Part shown: positions 1 through 8,569 of the stretch, piece by piece
Numbering within the stretch: the stretch's first letter is position 1
How the letters are laid out: each line of letters starts with the position of its first letter
Assembly (NCBI GenBank): GCA_963814955.1
Contig: CAWFEX010000001.1
Location: forward strand, 248,001 to 312,000
DNA: 64,000 bases
From: DATCJA01 sp963814955
Lineage (GTDB): Bacteria > Acidobacteriota > Vicinamibacteria > Vicinamibacterales > UBA2999
Reading direction: 5' to 3'
The notes under the pieces: model-generated
The model's database searches: none
What the model was told of the DNA's origin: nothing
What the model saw: the letters and a program-made list of their open reading frames with translations, nothing else
Made by a program: the position numbers and the translations under genes

Positions 1-795
1 AATCCGGTAAAGCTGAAGATGCTGGATGGTGGCAAGGTGACCGGGGGCACGCTGTTCAGCGCTACCGACCCGGCCACGTATTGCGCCATGGCGAACGCCG
101 GCTACGACTTCATCTGGACGGAGATGCAGCACGACCAGCACGACTGGCAGGCGGTGGCGCGTATGTGGCGCACGTGTCCGCACGCGAAGGCGGTTCCCGG
201 AGTGCGGGTCGCCTACGCCGACGAGCGAGAGATCCAGCATGCACTCGACGCCGGTGCGCTGGTGATCGTGGTGCCCACCGTCGATACCGTCGCCGAAGCA
301 ATTGAGGCACGCAACTGGACGTATTTCCCACCGCTCGGGCGACGCAGCGCTGGTGGTGGCCAGGCGTTCGATGCGGCAATGTGGGGCGGCGTTCCCGGTG
401 GCTACCGGAACACCATCAACGACAACATCGTCCTGATCCTCATGATCGAGACGCTCGAAGGGCTCAAGAACGCGGATGAAATCGGCAAGGTTCCCGGCGT
501 CACCGCGCTTTTCGCGGCAAGCGGCGATCTCGGGAACTTCTCGGGCTTCCGCCAGGGCACGCCCGATTACGAGCGCGCGATCAACATCGTTCACGACGCG
601 GCCGTGAAGGCCCGCGTGCGTCTGTGCGGCCCGCTCGCCTGGCGCGACCGGCCGGACTTCACGTGTTTCCAGGCGGGCAGCGAGACTGCGGCAATCGCCC
701 GCGGCGTTGCCGCCGAACTCGGCTCGCTGGCCAACACGCAGGCCAGGCCCGAAGTGGGCCCGTTTGCATCAACACCAAAACCAGGCGGGCCGTGA
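1..795 (+). CDS. HpcH/HpaI-family aldolase, 5' end outside window
   Basis: The frame is open back to base 1, so the true start lies upstream; the first ATG is at 19 (258 residues from there). The protein resembles HpcH/HpaI aldolases, metal-dependent TIM-barrel enzymes that cleave 2-keto-4-hydroxy acids to pyruvate and an aldehyde. Visible support is the early WTEMQHDQHD segment, LMIETLEG with the likely metal-ligand Glu (about residue 144 from the ATG) and AASGDLGNFSG with a likely metal-ligand Asp (about 170). The stop codon TGA (793-795) lies in the loop of a GC-rich hairpin whose left arm encodes the last residues, so the natural C-terminus may have been altered by that repeat. Family is fairly sure; the substrate is not visible. 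Confidence 0.8.
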   Translation, partial: NPVKLKMLDGGKVTGGTLFSATDPATYCAMANAGYDFIWTEMQHDQHDWQAVARMWRTCPHAKAVPGVRVAYADEREIQHALDAGALVIVVPTVDTVAEAIEARNWTYFPPLGRRSAGGGQAFDAAMWGGVPGGYRNTINDNIVLILMIETLEGLKNADEIGKVPGVTALFAASGDLGNFSGFRQGTPDYERAINIVHDAAVKARVRLCGPLAWRDRPDFTCFQAGSETAAIARGVAAELGSLANTQARPEVGPFASTPKPGGP

Positions 796-863
796 CCGCC
801 TTCGCGCCTTGCGCTTCGGCGAGTCTCGCCGGAGCCTTGGCGGAGGCGGAAGGCCCGCCCTAC
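784..863. repeat. hairpin repeat with a second palindrome nested in its loop
   Basis: Outer arms GGCGGGCC (784-791) and GGCCCGCC (852-859) are followed by CTAC, the reverse of the GTAG seen in related hairpins. The loop begins GTGA and holds about 55 nt that form their own palindrome (GGCGAG facing CTCGCC). The same outer hairpin occurs uninterrupted at 63231-63254, so this copy looks like an insertion into the loop. Confidence 0.6.
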
Positions 864-874
864 GCGTTGCCGTA

Positions 875-937
875 CCTTTGACTTTTGACTTTCGACTTTT
901 GACCTTTGCCCTTTGCCCTTTGACCTTTGACTTACAG
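875..937. repeat. heptanucleotide array (CCTTTGA type)
   Basis: Nine consecutive 7-nt units start at 875: CCTTTGA, CTTTTGA, CTTTCGA, CTTTTGA, CCTTTGC twice, CCTTTGA twice, then CTTACAG. The register is perfect over 63 nt. It ends 21 nt before the ATG of the downstream cupin gene. The same heptamer occurs inverted at 22148-22185. Confidence 0.85.
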
Positions 938-958
938 GATTCACTCCGGAGGAGCGCC

Positions 959-1393
959 ATGAAGCGATTACTGATGTTCGCGATCCTGTTCACGATGGCG
1001 GTTGTCGTCGCCGCTGACGGCGTGCCGACCGTTGTCACCTACGTGCACCACGACAAGGTGTCGGCAACGATGGCCAAGGGAGGCCCGATCATCGAGGACC
1101 ATGGTCTGAGAGTGCTGGCTCAGCGCCGGGGGGCTGGTGAAGTTGAAGTTCACGCGAAGACGAACCATGTCTTCATCATCGTGGAGGGGGAAGCGACGTT
1201 CGTGACCGGCGGCACGCTCGTGGGCGCCAAGGACACCGCGCCGGACCAGATTCGCGCGGCAAGCGTTCAGGGCGGCCAGACTCATCGCCTGACCAAAGGC
1301 GACGTGATCACGGTTCCCGCGAAAACACCGCACTGGTTCAAGGAGGTCCCGACCAAGACGATCGCGTATTACGCCGTCAACTCCGATCAGTAG
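959..1393 (+). CDS. exported cupin-domain protein
   Basis: 144 residues. ATG at 959 was chosen because CCGGAGGAG lies just upstream and the protein then opens with a signal peptide (MKRLLMFAILFTMAVVVAA). A longer in-frame extension upstream only translates the hairpin and heptamer repeats. The single cupin fold shows KTNHVFIIVEGEATF and, after a loop, THRLTKGDVITVPAKTPHWF, with His residues placed as in the two cupin motifs, so a metal-binding beta-barrel in the periplasm is likely. Ligand and reaction are not visible. A beta-helix protein gene follows 44 bp downstream on the same strand. Confidence 0.75.
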   Translation: MKRLLMFAILFTMAVVVAADGVPTVVTYVHHDKVSATMAKGGPIIEDHGLRVLAQRRGAGEVEVHAKTNHVFIIVEGEATFVTGGTLVGAKDTAPDQIRAASVQGGQTHRLTKGDVITVPAKTPHWFKEVPTKTIAYYAVNSDQ

Positions 1394-1437
1394 GTTCGTC
1401 GCTCCGCGTCTAGCCACCTGATCGCGCGGAGGTTCAT

Positions 1438-3207
1438 ATGAAGCCGTACGTGTTGCTGGTCGTGCTCACTTTCGTGTTCATGGTCGGCGCGAGCGAGGCC
1501 GCTTCCACGTGGTACGTGCAGGCGGATGCCGCGGCTGGCGGGAACGGCAGCCGCAGCCGTCCGTTCAACACGCTCGACCAGGTGGAAGCCGCGTCGCAGC
1601 CGGGAGACACCATTCGCGTGCTGCCGTCGATGCGTCCGTTGGACGGCGGAATCCAGCTGAAGGACCGCCAGCGCCTGATCGGGCTCGGCGATCCGGTGAT
1701 CAAAGCGCAGCCGGCCGGCGCTCAGCCGACAGTCACCAATACGACCGCCGCGCGGTACAACGGCGACGCGATCCGGCTGGCCAGCAACAACCTCGTCCAG
1801 AACATACACATTGACGGCGCCGCACGGGCCGGCGTCTTCGGCGTGAACGCCACTCGTGCCGAGATCCGGGGAAATCTCATCACCAACAACATGATCCAGG
1901 GCAACGACCTTCGGCGTCTGGAACGGCTCTGGCCTGACGGCTTCGTCCTGTACGAATCGCAGGGGAATCACTTCGGCGGCATCACGCTGCTGGCCTGTGG
2001 CCCGGCGGCGGCGAGCTACTGCATGACTCACGCGCCGGCAAGAGCGGCGGCGGCGAATACCGGCACCATTGTCCTGGACGACAACGTGATTCGCGACAGC
2101 AATCTCGAAGGCATCATGCTGCTCACGGATACCGGTGCCGTCGCCAGCTTCACCATTACTGACACGGTCGTCCGGGATCTCTCACAGAGCCTGCCGAGGC
2201 CCGAATCGCTGATGCCTCAGGTCCCTATCGTCCGGTCGCGCGCGTTCACGCTGATCGCGTTGAATGGCTCTCAGGTGAACCTGGCCATGAGCCGGTTTCA
2301 CGCCGAGAATGTCTCGCCTCCGGGGAACTATGCGGCTGACGGCGCGGTGTTCCTGACCGGCGGCAACGCTCCGGTCGTGAACGCCCGCGTATCCGAACTG
2401 ACCGTGCTCAATCCGCGCATGGTGGGCGAGGTCAACAACGGCGACTCCATTGAAATCCAGCATCGAGGGACGACGAACGGGGTCCTGAATATCGACATGA
2501 CGCGCCTCGATCTTCGCGATCCCGCCAGCGCCAACATCAAGATTCTCGAAGCCCAGAATCCAACCAACGGCGTTTACAACTTGACGGTTTCAGACTCGGT
2601 GTTCAGCAACGCGAATCCGGCTGGCACCCTGGACGGGCAGATCAGGCTGAGCGGCGCGGCCAACGGAATGAAAGCGTTCACGCTGGCGGTCAGAAATACG
2701 AAGTTCTCCGGCCTGGGCGGTGCCATCGGCGTTCTCAACGCCAACAACGTCGAAACGCTGACAGTCCTCGTTGAAAACTCGTCCCTCTCGGACCTCACGA
2801 CATCGCCGGGTGCGATGCCCATCCCGGCCGTTGCCGTAACGCACCCCGGTGACAAGACGATTGGGAAGGCGATCGTCGACCTGGGCGGCGGTCCGCTGGG
2901 CAGCCGCGGCCGTAACCGGTTCATAAAAAACGCCGGCCTCGATATCTCGGTCGCGAATGCCAACGCCTCGACCGGTCCCATCCGTGTGGACGCGGCAGGG
3001 AATTACTGGGGCGGAGGGGCGCCGGTGCCCGCGCGCGCGGCCCCTGGCGCGCCGAAGCCGAGCGAAGGCGGCCCTGGCGCGCCGAAGCCGAGCGAAGGCG
3101 GCCCTGGCGCGCCGAAGCCAAGCGAAGGCGGCCCGGCTGATGTTGCGATCAGCGGTAACGTCATGTTCAACGCGCCGACGCATCTGACAGCCGACCCCGC
3201 GCGGTAG
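1438..3207 (+). CDS. secreted parallel beta-helix protein
   Basis: 589 residues; ATG at 1438 follows GGAGG. A signal peptide (MKPYVLLVVLTFVFMVGASEA) precedes a region reading WYVQADAAAGGNGSRSRPFNTL, the usual entry to DUF1565-type right-handed beta-helix proteins. Repeated N-x-I or V-rung-like segments (NLVQNIHIDG, ATRAEIRGNLITNN, IVLDDNVIRDSNLEGIML) run through about residue 500. This fold is common in polysaccharide lyases and surface adhesins, but no catalytic residues can be assigned. Near the C-terminus three tandem GAPKPSEGGP decapeptides (about residues 536-566) interrupt the last rung region before the final 20 residues. Likely extracellular or outer-membrane facing. Confidence 0.75.
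   Translation: MKPYVLLVVLTFVFMVGASEAASTWYVQADAAAGGNGSRSRPFNTLDQVEAASQPGDTIRVLPSMRPLDGGIQLKDRQRLIGLGDPVIKAQPAGAQPTVTNTTAARYNGDAIRLASNNLVQNIHIDGAARAGVFGVNATRAEIRGNLITNNMIQGNDLRRLERLWPDGFVLYESQGNHFGGITLLACGPAAASYCMTHAPARAAAANTGTIVLDDNVIRDSNLEGIMLLTDTGAVASFTITDTVVRDLSQSLPRPESLMPQVPIVRSRAFTLIALNGSQVNLAMSRFHAENVSPPGNYAADGAVFLTGGNAPVVNARVSELTVLNPRMVGEVNNGDSIEIQHRGTTNGVLNIDMTRLDLRDPASANIKILEAQNPTNGVYNLTVSDSVFSNANPAGTLDGQIRLSGAANGMKAFTLAVRNTKFSGLGGAIGVLNANNVETLTVLVENSSLSDLTTSPGAMPIPAVAVTHPGDKTIGKAIVDLGGGPLGSRGRNRFIKNAGLDISVANANASTGPIRVDAAGNYWGGGAPVPARAAPGAPKPSEGGPGAPKPSEGGPGAPKPSEGGPADVAISGNVMFNAPTHLTADPAR
3046..3134 (+). repeat. 30-bp tandem repeat, three units
   Basis: Units at 3046-3075, 3076-3105 and 3106-3134 are nearly identical (one base change in unit 3). 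Thirty bases keeps the frame and encodes GAPKPSEGGP three times in the beta-helix protein. Confidence 0.9.
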
Positions 3208-3314
3208 AGCCAGTTTCATATTGGAGAAACTCCCGCGGACGGGGGACAATGGGCGCCGGCATCGACCGAGTCGCTGGGCAACCCCGGTTGGAAAACTGCC
3301 GTGGAGGGGCGCGC

Positions 3315-5840
3315 ATGCAGGCCAGAAGCCGGGCGGCGGTCTTCGCAATATCCGTGGCGGGCTGGATTGCCGTCACGCTGTCCAGCGTGCACACGTCTGC
3401 CCGACCGGTGCAGACGGCCGCTGCGCCAGCCGCCAATGCCGCTACCGCGCCGCGCGCCGTTCTCGACAAGTACTGCGTCACCTGCCATAACCAGCGACTT
3501 CGTACCGCAGGGCTCGCACTCGACGTTCTGGATGTTGCCAATCCGGGTTCGAACGCAGAGGTGTGGGAGCGGGTCGTCGAAAAGCTTCGCGCCCGCGCCA
3601 TGCCGCCGCCGGGGCTGCCCCGGCCGGACGCCGCTGCTTATCGCGCAATGGCGAACGAGCTCGAGGCCGAAATGGATCGCGCCTGGGCGGCCAATCCGAA
3701 CCCCGGCCGCATCAACGCGGTACATCGTCTGAACCGCACCGAATACAACAACGCGATCCATGACCTGCTCGCGCTCGACGTGGATGTGCGATCGCTGCTG
3801 CCCGGTGATGAGACGGCCGACGGCAGCTTCGACAACTTCGCGGACGTTCTCACGGTTTCGACTACGCATCTCGAACGGTATCTGTCGGTTGCGCGCCACG
3901 TCACGCGCCTCGCAGTCGGTCTGCCACCTGCTGCATTGGGACTGGAGACGTTTCAGGTGCCGCTGCACGTGGTGCAGGACGACCGGCAAAGCGAAGACCT
4001 CCCGTTTGGTTCACGCGGCGGCATCGCGATTCGCCACGACTTTCCCGTTGAGGGCGAGTACCTGATCAAGGTTCGCCTCCGCAGGCAGTATCAGGACTAC
4101 ATCATGGGCATGGGCTGGCCGCAGCAGCTCGATGTTCGTTTGGACGGCGCGCTCCTGAAACGTTTTACCGTCGGAGGCGGCGCGCAGGGGAGGCCTGCCG
4201 CTGCCAGCTATGCCGGCGACGGCGAACCCGGCTTTGCCGGCGATCCCGAATGGGAAACCTACATGCAGGTGGGCGGTGATGCCGGGCTGGAGCTGCGCGT
4301 GCCAGTCACCGCGGGGCCGCACGTCGTGGGTGTGTCATTCGTGCGAGAGATGTGGGAGCCGGAGGGCCTCCCGCAGCCGCTCCAGCGCGGACGGGTGATC
4401 ACCAACGATCAGCTCTACATGGACTACGCAAGTGTGGGTTCGGTCCAGATCGGAGGGCCGCACCGAGTAACGGGCTCGGCGGCGGATACGCCCAGTCGTC
4501 GCGCGGTCTTCATCTGCAGCCCTCGAAACGCGACCGACGAACGCCCGTGCGCGACGAAGATTCTTTCGCGGCTTGCACGTCTGGCGTATCGCCGGCCTCT
4601 TGCGAGCGCGGACGTCGATACGCTGGTTGAGTTTTTCGACAGCGGCCGTCGTGATAGTGGAAGTTTCGACGGCGGGATTCAATTCGCGCTCGAGCGCATG
4701 CTCGTCGATCCGGACTTCCTGCTCCGCGTTTATCAGGATCCAGCACCGGACGTAGTGTCCGGCTTTAGCCGGACCGTGGCACCGGGCCGCGGCGTTCATC
4801 CCCTGAGCGCCGTGGAAGTCGCTTCGCGTCTGTCGTTTTTCCTGTGGGGCAGTATTCCTGACGGTCGCCTGATCGATCTGGCCGAGCGCGGAGAGCTCCT
4901 GAAGGCACCGGTGCTGGAGCAGGAGGTACGGCGCATGCTGGCCGATCCGCGCGCGACGAGATCGCTGGTCGACGGGTTTGCCTCCCAGTGGTTGAACCTG
5001 CGTCGCGTCGGCGAGGTCGTGGTCGATCCCGATCGCTATCCGAACTATGACGAAAGCCTGCTCCAGGCCTTCACGCAGGAGACCGAGCTGTTCATCGCCA
5101 GCACGCTGCGCGAAGATCGCAGCGTCGTCGATCTTTTGAGAGCGGACTACACGTTCGTCAACGAACGGCTGGCCCGGCACTACGGGATTCCCGGCGTTTA
5201 CGGCAGCCGCTTCCGGCGCGTGACGCTCCCGAATCCCGATCAGCGCGGCGGATTGCTCGCGAACGGCTCGCTGCTGGCCACTACCTCGTATCCGGATCGG
5301 ACATCGCCCGTTCTCCGCGGCAAGTGGCTGCTCAATAACATCTTCGGCCTGCCCGTGCCGCCGCCTCCCCCAGGTGTGGACACCACTTTGACGGAGGCCA
5401 CGCCGGGTACCACCCCGCTCACCATACGCGACCGGCTGGCGCAGCACCGGCGCGATCCGTCCTGCGCCAGCTGTCATTCGGTCATCGATCCGCTGGGATT
5501 TGCGCTGGAGAACTTCGACGTCATCGGAGGATGGCGGACCGTTGACGAATCGGGTCGTGCGGTCGACGCGACCGGAACGACGGCGAGCGGAGCAAGAATC
5601 GAGGGGCTCCCCGGTCTGCGCGCCCTGCTGCTCGAGGAGTCCGATCAGTTTCCGCGTACGGTCACCGAAAAGCTGTTCGCCTACGCGCTCGGCCGCAGGC
5701 TCGAGTACTACGATCGGCCGGCAGTGCGCAGAATCGTCCGCGACGCGGCGTCGAATGACTATCGCTGGTCGTCGCTCATTCTTGGGATTGTGAAGAGTCC
5801 GGGTTTTCTCATGCGCGCATCGAGCGCGGCGGTGAATTGA
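3315..5840 (+). CDS. DUF1592/DUF1588/DUF1585-type c-type cytochrome protein
   Basis: 841 residues from ATG 3315, which follows GGAGGGG and yields a signal peptide (MQARSRAAVFAISVAGWIAV); an ATG at 3249 would add 22 unlikely residues. Domain order matches the planctomycete/acidobacterial PSD1-like family: heme motif CVTCH (residues 54-58), DUF1587 around HRLNRTEYNNAIHDLL (about 137-155), a beta-rich middle, DUF1595/1592 (SFFLWGSIPDG, FASQWLNLRR), DUF1588 with a second CASCH, and DUF1585 near the end (EKLFAYALGRRLEYYD). The reaction is unknown for the family; periplasmic electron transfer is likely. A hairpin repeat is read through in frame at about residues 479-487. A DUF1552 gene follows 2 bp after the stop, the standard pairing. 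Confidence 0.85.
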   Translation: MQARSRAAVFAISVAGWIAVTLSSVHTSARPVQTAAAPAANAATAPRAVLDKYCVTCHNQRLRTAGLALDVLDVANPGSNAEVWERVVEKLRARAMPPPGLPRPDAAAYRAMANELEAEMDRAWAANPNPGRINAVHRLNRTEYNNAIHDLLALDVDVRSLLPGDETADGSFDNFADVLTVSTTHLERYLSVARHVTRLAVGLPPAALGLETFQVPLHVVQDDRQSEDLPFGSRGGIAIRHDFPVEGEYLIKVRLRRQYQDYIMGMGWPQQLDVRLDGALLKRFTVGGGAQGRPAAASYAGDGEPGFAGDPEWETYMQVGGDAGLELRVPVTAGPHVVGVSFVREMWEPEGLPQPLQRGRVITNDQLYMDYASVGSVQIGGPHRVTGSAADTPSRRAVFICSPRNATDERPCATKILSRLARLAYRRPLASADVDTLVEFFDSGRRDSGSFDGGIQFALERMLVDPDFLLRVYQDPAPDVVSGFSRTVAPGRGVHPLSAVEVASRLSFFLWGSIPDGRLIDLAERGELLKAPVLEQEVRRMLADPRATRSLVDGFASQWLNLRRVGEVVVDPDRYPNYDESLLQAFTQETELFIASTLREDRSVVDLLRADYTFVNERLARHYGIPGVYGSRFRRVTLPNPDQRGGLLANGSLLATTSYPDRTSPVLRGKWLLNNIFGLPVPPPPPGVDTTLTEATPGTTPLTIRDRLAQHRRDPSCASCHSVIDPLGFALENFDVIGGWRTVDESGRAVDATGTTASGARIEGLPGLRALLLEESDQFPRTVTEKLFAYALGRRLEYYDRPAVRRIVRDAASNDYRWSSLILGIVKSPGFLMRASSAAVN
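4750..4775 (+). repeat. TAG-stem-TTTA hairpin inside a gene
   Basis: TAGT is followed by GTCCGGC-TTTA-GCCGGAC. The copy is in frame and encodes VVSGFSRTV in the DUF1592 protein. The same hairpin occurs at 10813, 10851, 23851 (inverted), 37068 (inverted), 37113 and 59351. Confidence 0.85.
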
Positions 5841-5842
5841 AC

Positions 5843-7180
5843 ATGCCTTTCCTTACTTCGAAGTCTCTTCCACGGCGCACGGTGCTTCGCGGCCTTGGCG
5901 CGAGTGTGGCTCTGCCATTGCTCGATGCGATGGTTCCCGTGTTCTCGCTTCGTGCGCGCGCGGCCGGTCCCGCGCACCGGTTCCTGGCGTTCTACGTGCC
6001 CAACGGCATGGCCATGGAGTACTGGACGCCGAAAGGTGACGGCCCGGCGTTCGAGCTCTCACCGATTCTCGAGCCGCTGGCCGCGTATCGGAACCAGATG
6101 CTCGTGCTGTCGGGCATCAAGACGAGCTGGAACTACATTCACGCCGGCGCGTCCGGGTCGTTCCTGACAGGAACGACGCGCGGCGGGCGAAACGAGGTGG
6201 AAATCATCGCCGACGTGTCGATGGACCAGATACTCGCGCGGCAGTACGGCAGGGAGACTCAGGTGGCGTCGCTGGAACTGTCGATGGACGCGCCGAACAA
6301 CGCCGGCGCGTGCACCGGCATCCTGAGCTGTGCGTACACCCACACGATTTCATGGCGCAGCGCCACGCAGCCGCTGCCGATGGAGCACAACCCGCGCGCG
6401 GTGTTCGAGCGCCTGTTTGGCGATACAGGCACGAGCGATCGGGCGGCGCGCGAAGCGCGCCTGCGCCAGCACAAGAGCATTCTCGATTCGGTGACGGAAA
6501 AGCTGACGGACCTGAAGCGGCGGCTTGGCGCGCAGGATCAGAACAAGATGGACGAATATGCCGAGTCGATTCGCGACGTGGAGCGGCGTATTCAAAAGGC
6601 CGAGCAGCAGAGCGGCGTGGAGCTTCCGGCCATCGAACAGCCTCAGGGCGTGCCGCCGGTGTTCGAGGACCATCTCGCCCTGATGGTCGACCTGCAGCTG
6701 TTGGCATTCCAATCCGATCTGACGCGCGTCATCACGTTCATGATCGGCAAGGAGCAGAGTGCCCGCCCGTATCCTCAGATTGGCGTGCCCGAAGCGCACC
6801 ATCCGCTGTCGCATCACGAGAACAGGCCCGAGCTCATCGAGCACATGTCGAAGATCAACCGCTATCACACGCAGCTCTTTTCGCAGTATCTGGCGAAGCT
6901 TCGTGCCACGCCCGATGGCGACGGGTCGCTTCTCGACAACATGACGATCCTGTACGGCGCCGGCATCTCCAACAGCACGCGGCACTCCGGCGACAACCTG
7001 CCGCTGCTCGTCGTGGGTGGCGGGGCAGGGCGACTCAAGGGCGGGCGCCATCTCACCTACACGGACAAGCCCTCGATTGCCAACCTGCTCGTGACGTTGA
7101 TGGACAAGCTCGACGTGCCTGTGGAGCGGCTCGGCGGCAGTACGGGAAAGCTGCCGATCGACACGCTGGCGGGAGTGTAG
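5843..7180 (+). CDS. DUF1552 domain protein, exported
   Basis: 445 residues from ATG 5843; a TTG at 5837 is a possible alternative start. The N-terminus LPRRTVLRGLGASVALPLLDAM looks like a Tat signal and is typical of DUF1552 proteins. Matching features are RFLAFYVPNGMAMEYWTP near the start, PILEPLAAYRNQMLVLSG, the HAGASGSFLTG segment, and the late GAGISNSTRHSGDNLPLLVVGG with a histidine-rich AHHPLSHHENRPE before it. The family is related in fold to DUF1501/sulfatase-like proteins, but no activity has been established. It nearly always follows a DUF1592 cytochrome gene, as here, so the two probably act together in the periplasm. Confidence 0.9.
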   Translation: MPFLTSKSLPRRTVLRGLGASVALPLLDAMVPVFSLRARAAGPAHRFLAFYVPNGMAMEYWTPKGDGPAFELSPILEPLAAYRNQMLVLSGIKTSWNYIHAGASGSFLTGTTRGGRNEVEIIADVSMDQILARQYGRETQVASLELSMDAPNNAGACTGILSCAYTHTISWRSATQPLPMEHNPRAVFERLFGDTGTSDRAAREARLRQHKSILDSVTEKLTDLKRRLGAQDQNKMDEYAESIRDVERRIQKAEQQSGVELPAIEQPQGVPPVFEDHLALMVDLQLLAFQSDLTRVITFMIGKEQSARPYPQIGVPEAHHPLSHHENRPELIEHMSKINRYHTQLFSQYLAKLRATPDGDGSLLDNMTILYGAGISNSTRHSGDNLPLLVVGGGAGRLKGGRHLTYTDKPSIANLLVTLMDKLDVPVERLGGSTGKLPIDTLAGV

Positions 7181-7185
7181 GGCAA

Positions 7186-8569
7186 GTGCAAACTTCAAAC
7201 TTTAAAGTGCAAAGTAAGTTCAAAACTTACTTTCTACTTTGCACTTTTCACTTTGTACTTGCCTCCATCGCCTCCGCCGCCGAGCGCCCCGCCGCTCATC
7301 GAGGCGGCCAGAAATTCCGACAGCAACGCCGTTCGTACACTCATCGCACAGCGGGCCGACGTCAACGCGGCCGAGGCGGACGGAACGACGGCTCTTCACT
7401 GGGCGAGCTATCGGGACAATCCGGAAAGCGCGGACGCTCTGCTTCGAGCAGGCGCGCGGGTGAACGCCGCCAATGACCTCGGTGCGACGCCGCTCTGGCT
7501 CGCCAGCGTGAATGGAAGCGCCGTCATGGTCCGGATGCTGCTGGCCGCCGGAGCAAACCCGAATGCGGCGCTTCTGCGTGGCGAAACACCTGTCATGGTG
7601 GCATCACGGTCTGGCAATCCGGAGGTCGTCGAACAGCTGCTGGCAAAGGGCGCCGAGGTGAACGCCCGCGCCGCGCGCGGCCAGACCGCGCTGATGTGGG
7701 CCGTCGCCCAGAAACATCCCGATGTTGTGAAGGTGCTGCTCGCGCACGGGGCCGACGTGCACGCGCGTTCGGAGACATGGAGTCAGGTGATGGCGGCGCC
7801 GCCTCACGGCCTGCTCGAGTACAACCGCGCGATCCCTCACGGGAATGACACCGCGTTGATGTTTGCCGCGCGGGTCGGCGATCTCGGCTCGGCGAAGTTG
7901 CTCGTCGCCTCTGGCGCGAACGTGAACGACATGGATGCCTGGGGCGTGAGCGCAACTGTTCTCGCGGCGCATGCAGGGTATACGGAGCTGGTTGAATTCC
8001 TGCTCGATCGCGGTGCCGACGCCAACGCCGCCACCGCCGGCTTTACGGCGCTTCATGCGGCAATCATGCACCGCGACGAGAAGATGGCCGCGTCGCTTCT
8101 CGCGCACGGCGCCAATCCGAACACGCCGCTGCAGACCTGGACCCCGACCCGTCGCTCGTCCAGAGATTTCAATTTCGCACCCGAGCTCGTTGGCGCGACA
8201 CCTTTCTGGCTGGCGTCGCGGTTCACCGAGCCAGCCGTCATGCGTCTACTCGCCAAGCATGGGGCCGACCCGATGATCGTGCACCGTGCGGAATATGCGG
8301 ACCTGAGCCAGACTCGCCGAACGCAGGTAACGACGGCGCTGATGGCCGCTACGGGAATGGGCGGGGGAATCGCGTGGGTCGAGCCCGACCTCGGTGGGCG
8401 AGAAACGCTGATGCTCGAGGCCGTCAAGCTGGCCGTCGAACTGGGCGTTGATGTCAACGCGGCCAACACGGACGGGCGCACCGCACTCGACGCCGCAAGG
8501 GTGCACCATTTCGAAAAGGTTGTCGCGTTTCTCGTCGAGAAGGGAGCACGGTCCGGTGCAAAGAAATGA
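7186..8569 (+). CDS. exported ankyrin-repeat protein (frameshift near N-terminus)
   Basis: Seven or eight ankyrin repeats cover about 400 residues (TALHWASYRDNPESADALL, TPLWLASVNGSAVMVRMLL, TALMWAVAQKHPDVVKVLL). In the repeat frame there is no good start codon: only TTG 7253 after an open stretch. In the adjacent frame GTG 7186 opens an excellent signal peptide (hydrophobic core YFLLCTFHFVLASIA, cleavage after SAA). Dropping one C from the CCCC run near 7293 joins it cleanly to PPLIEAARNSD. I therefore read one gene with a +1 frameshift, real or an assembly error. The signal peptide is encoded by a heptamer array. Ankyrin proteins mediate protein binding; the partner is unknown. The 3' end overlaps the next cytochrome gene. 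Confidence 0.8.
7190..7259. repeat. heptanucleotide array (AAAGTNN / NNNNACT), inverted
   Basis: Ten 7-nt units in perfect register: AAACTTC, AAACTTT, AAAGTGC, AAAGTAA, GTTCAAA, ACTTACT, TTCTACT, TTGCACT, TTTCACT, TTGTACT. The two halves are mutually complementary, so the array can fold as a long hairpin. It overlaps the ankyrin protein's signal-peptide coding region. A close relative lies at 37779-37878. Confidence 0.85.

Noticed and set aside
875..937. CRISPR-like direct repeats
   Set aside because: Units are 7 nt without spacers, and no cas genes are present; likewise for the 30-bp tandem repeat at 3046, which is contiguous and coding.
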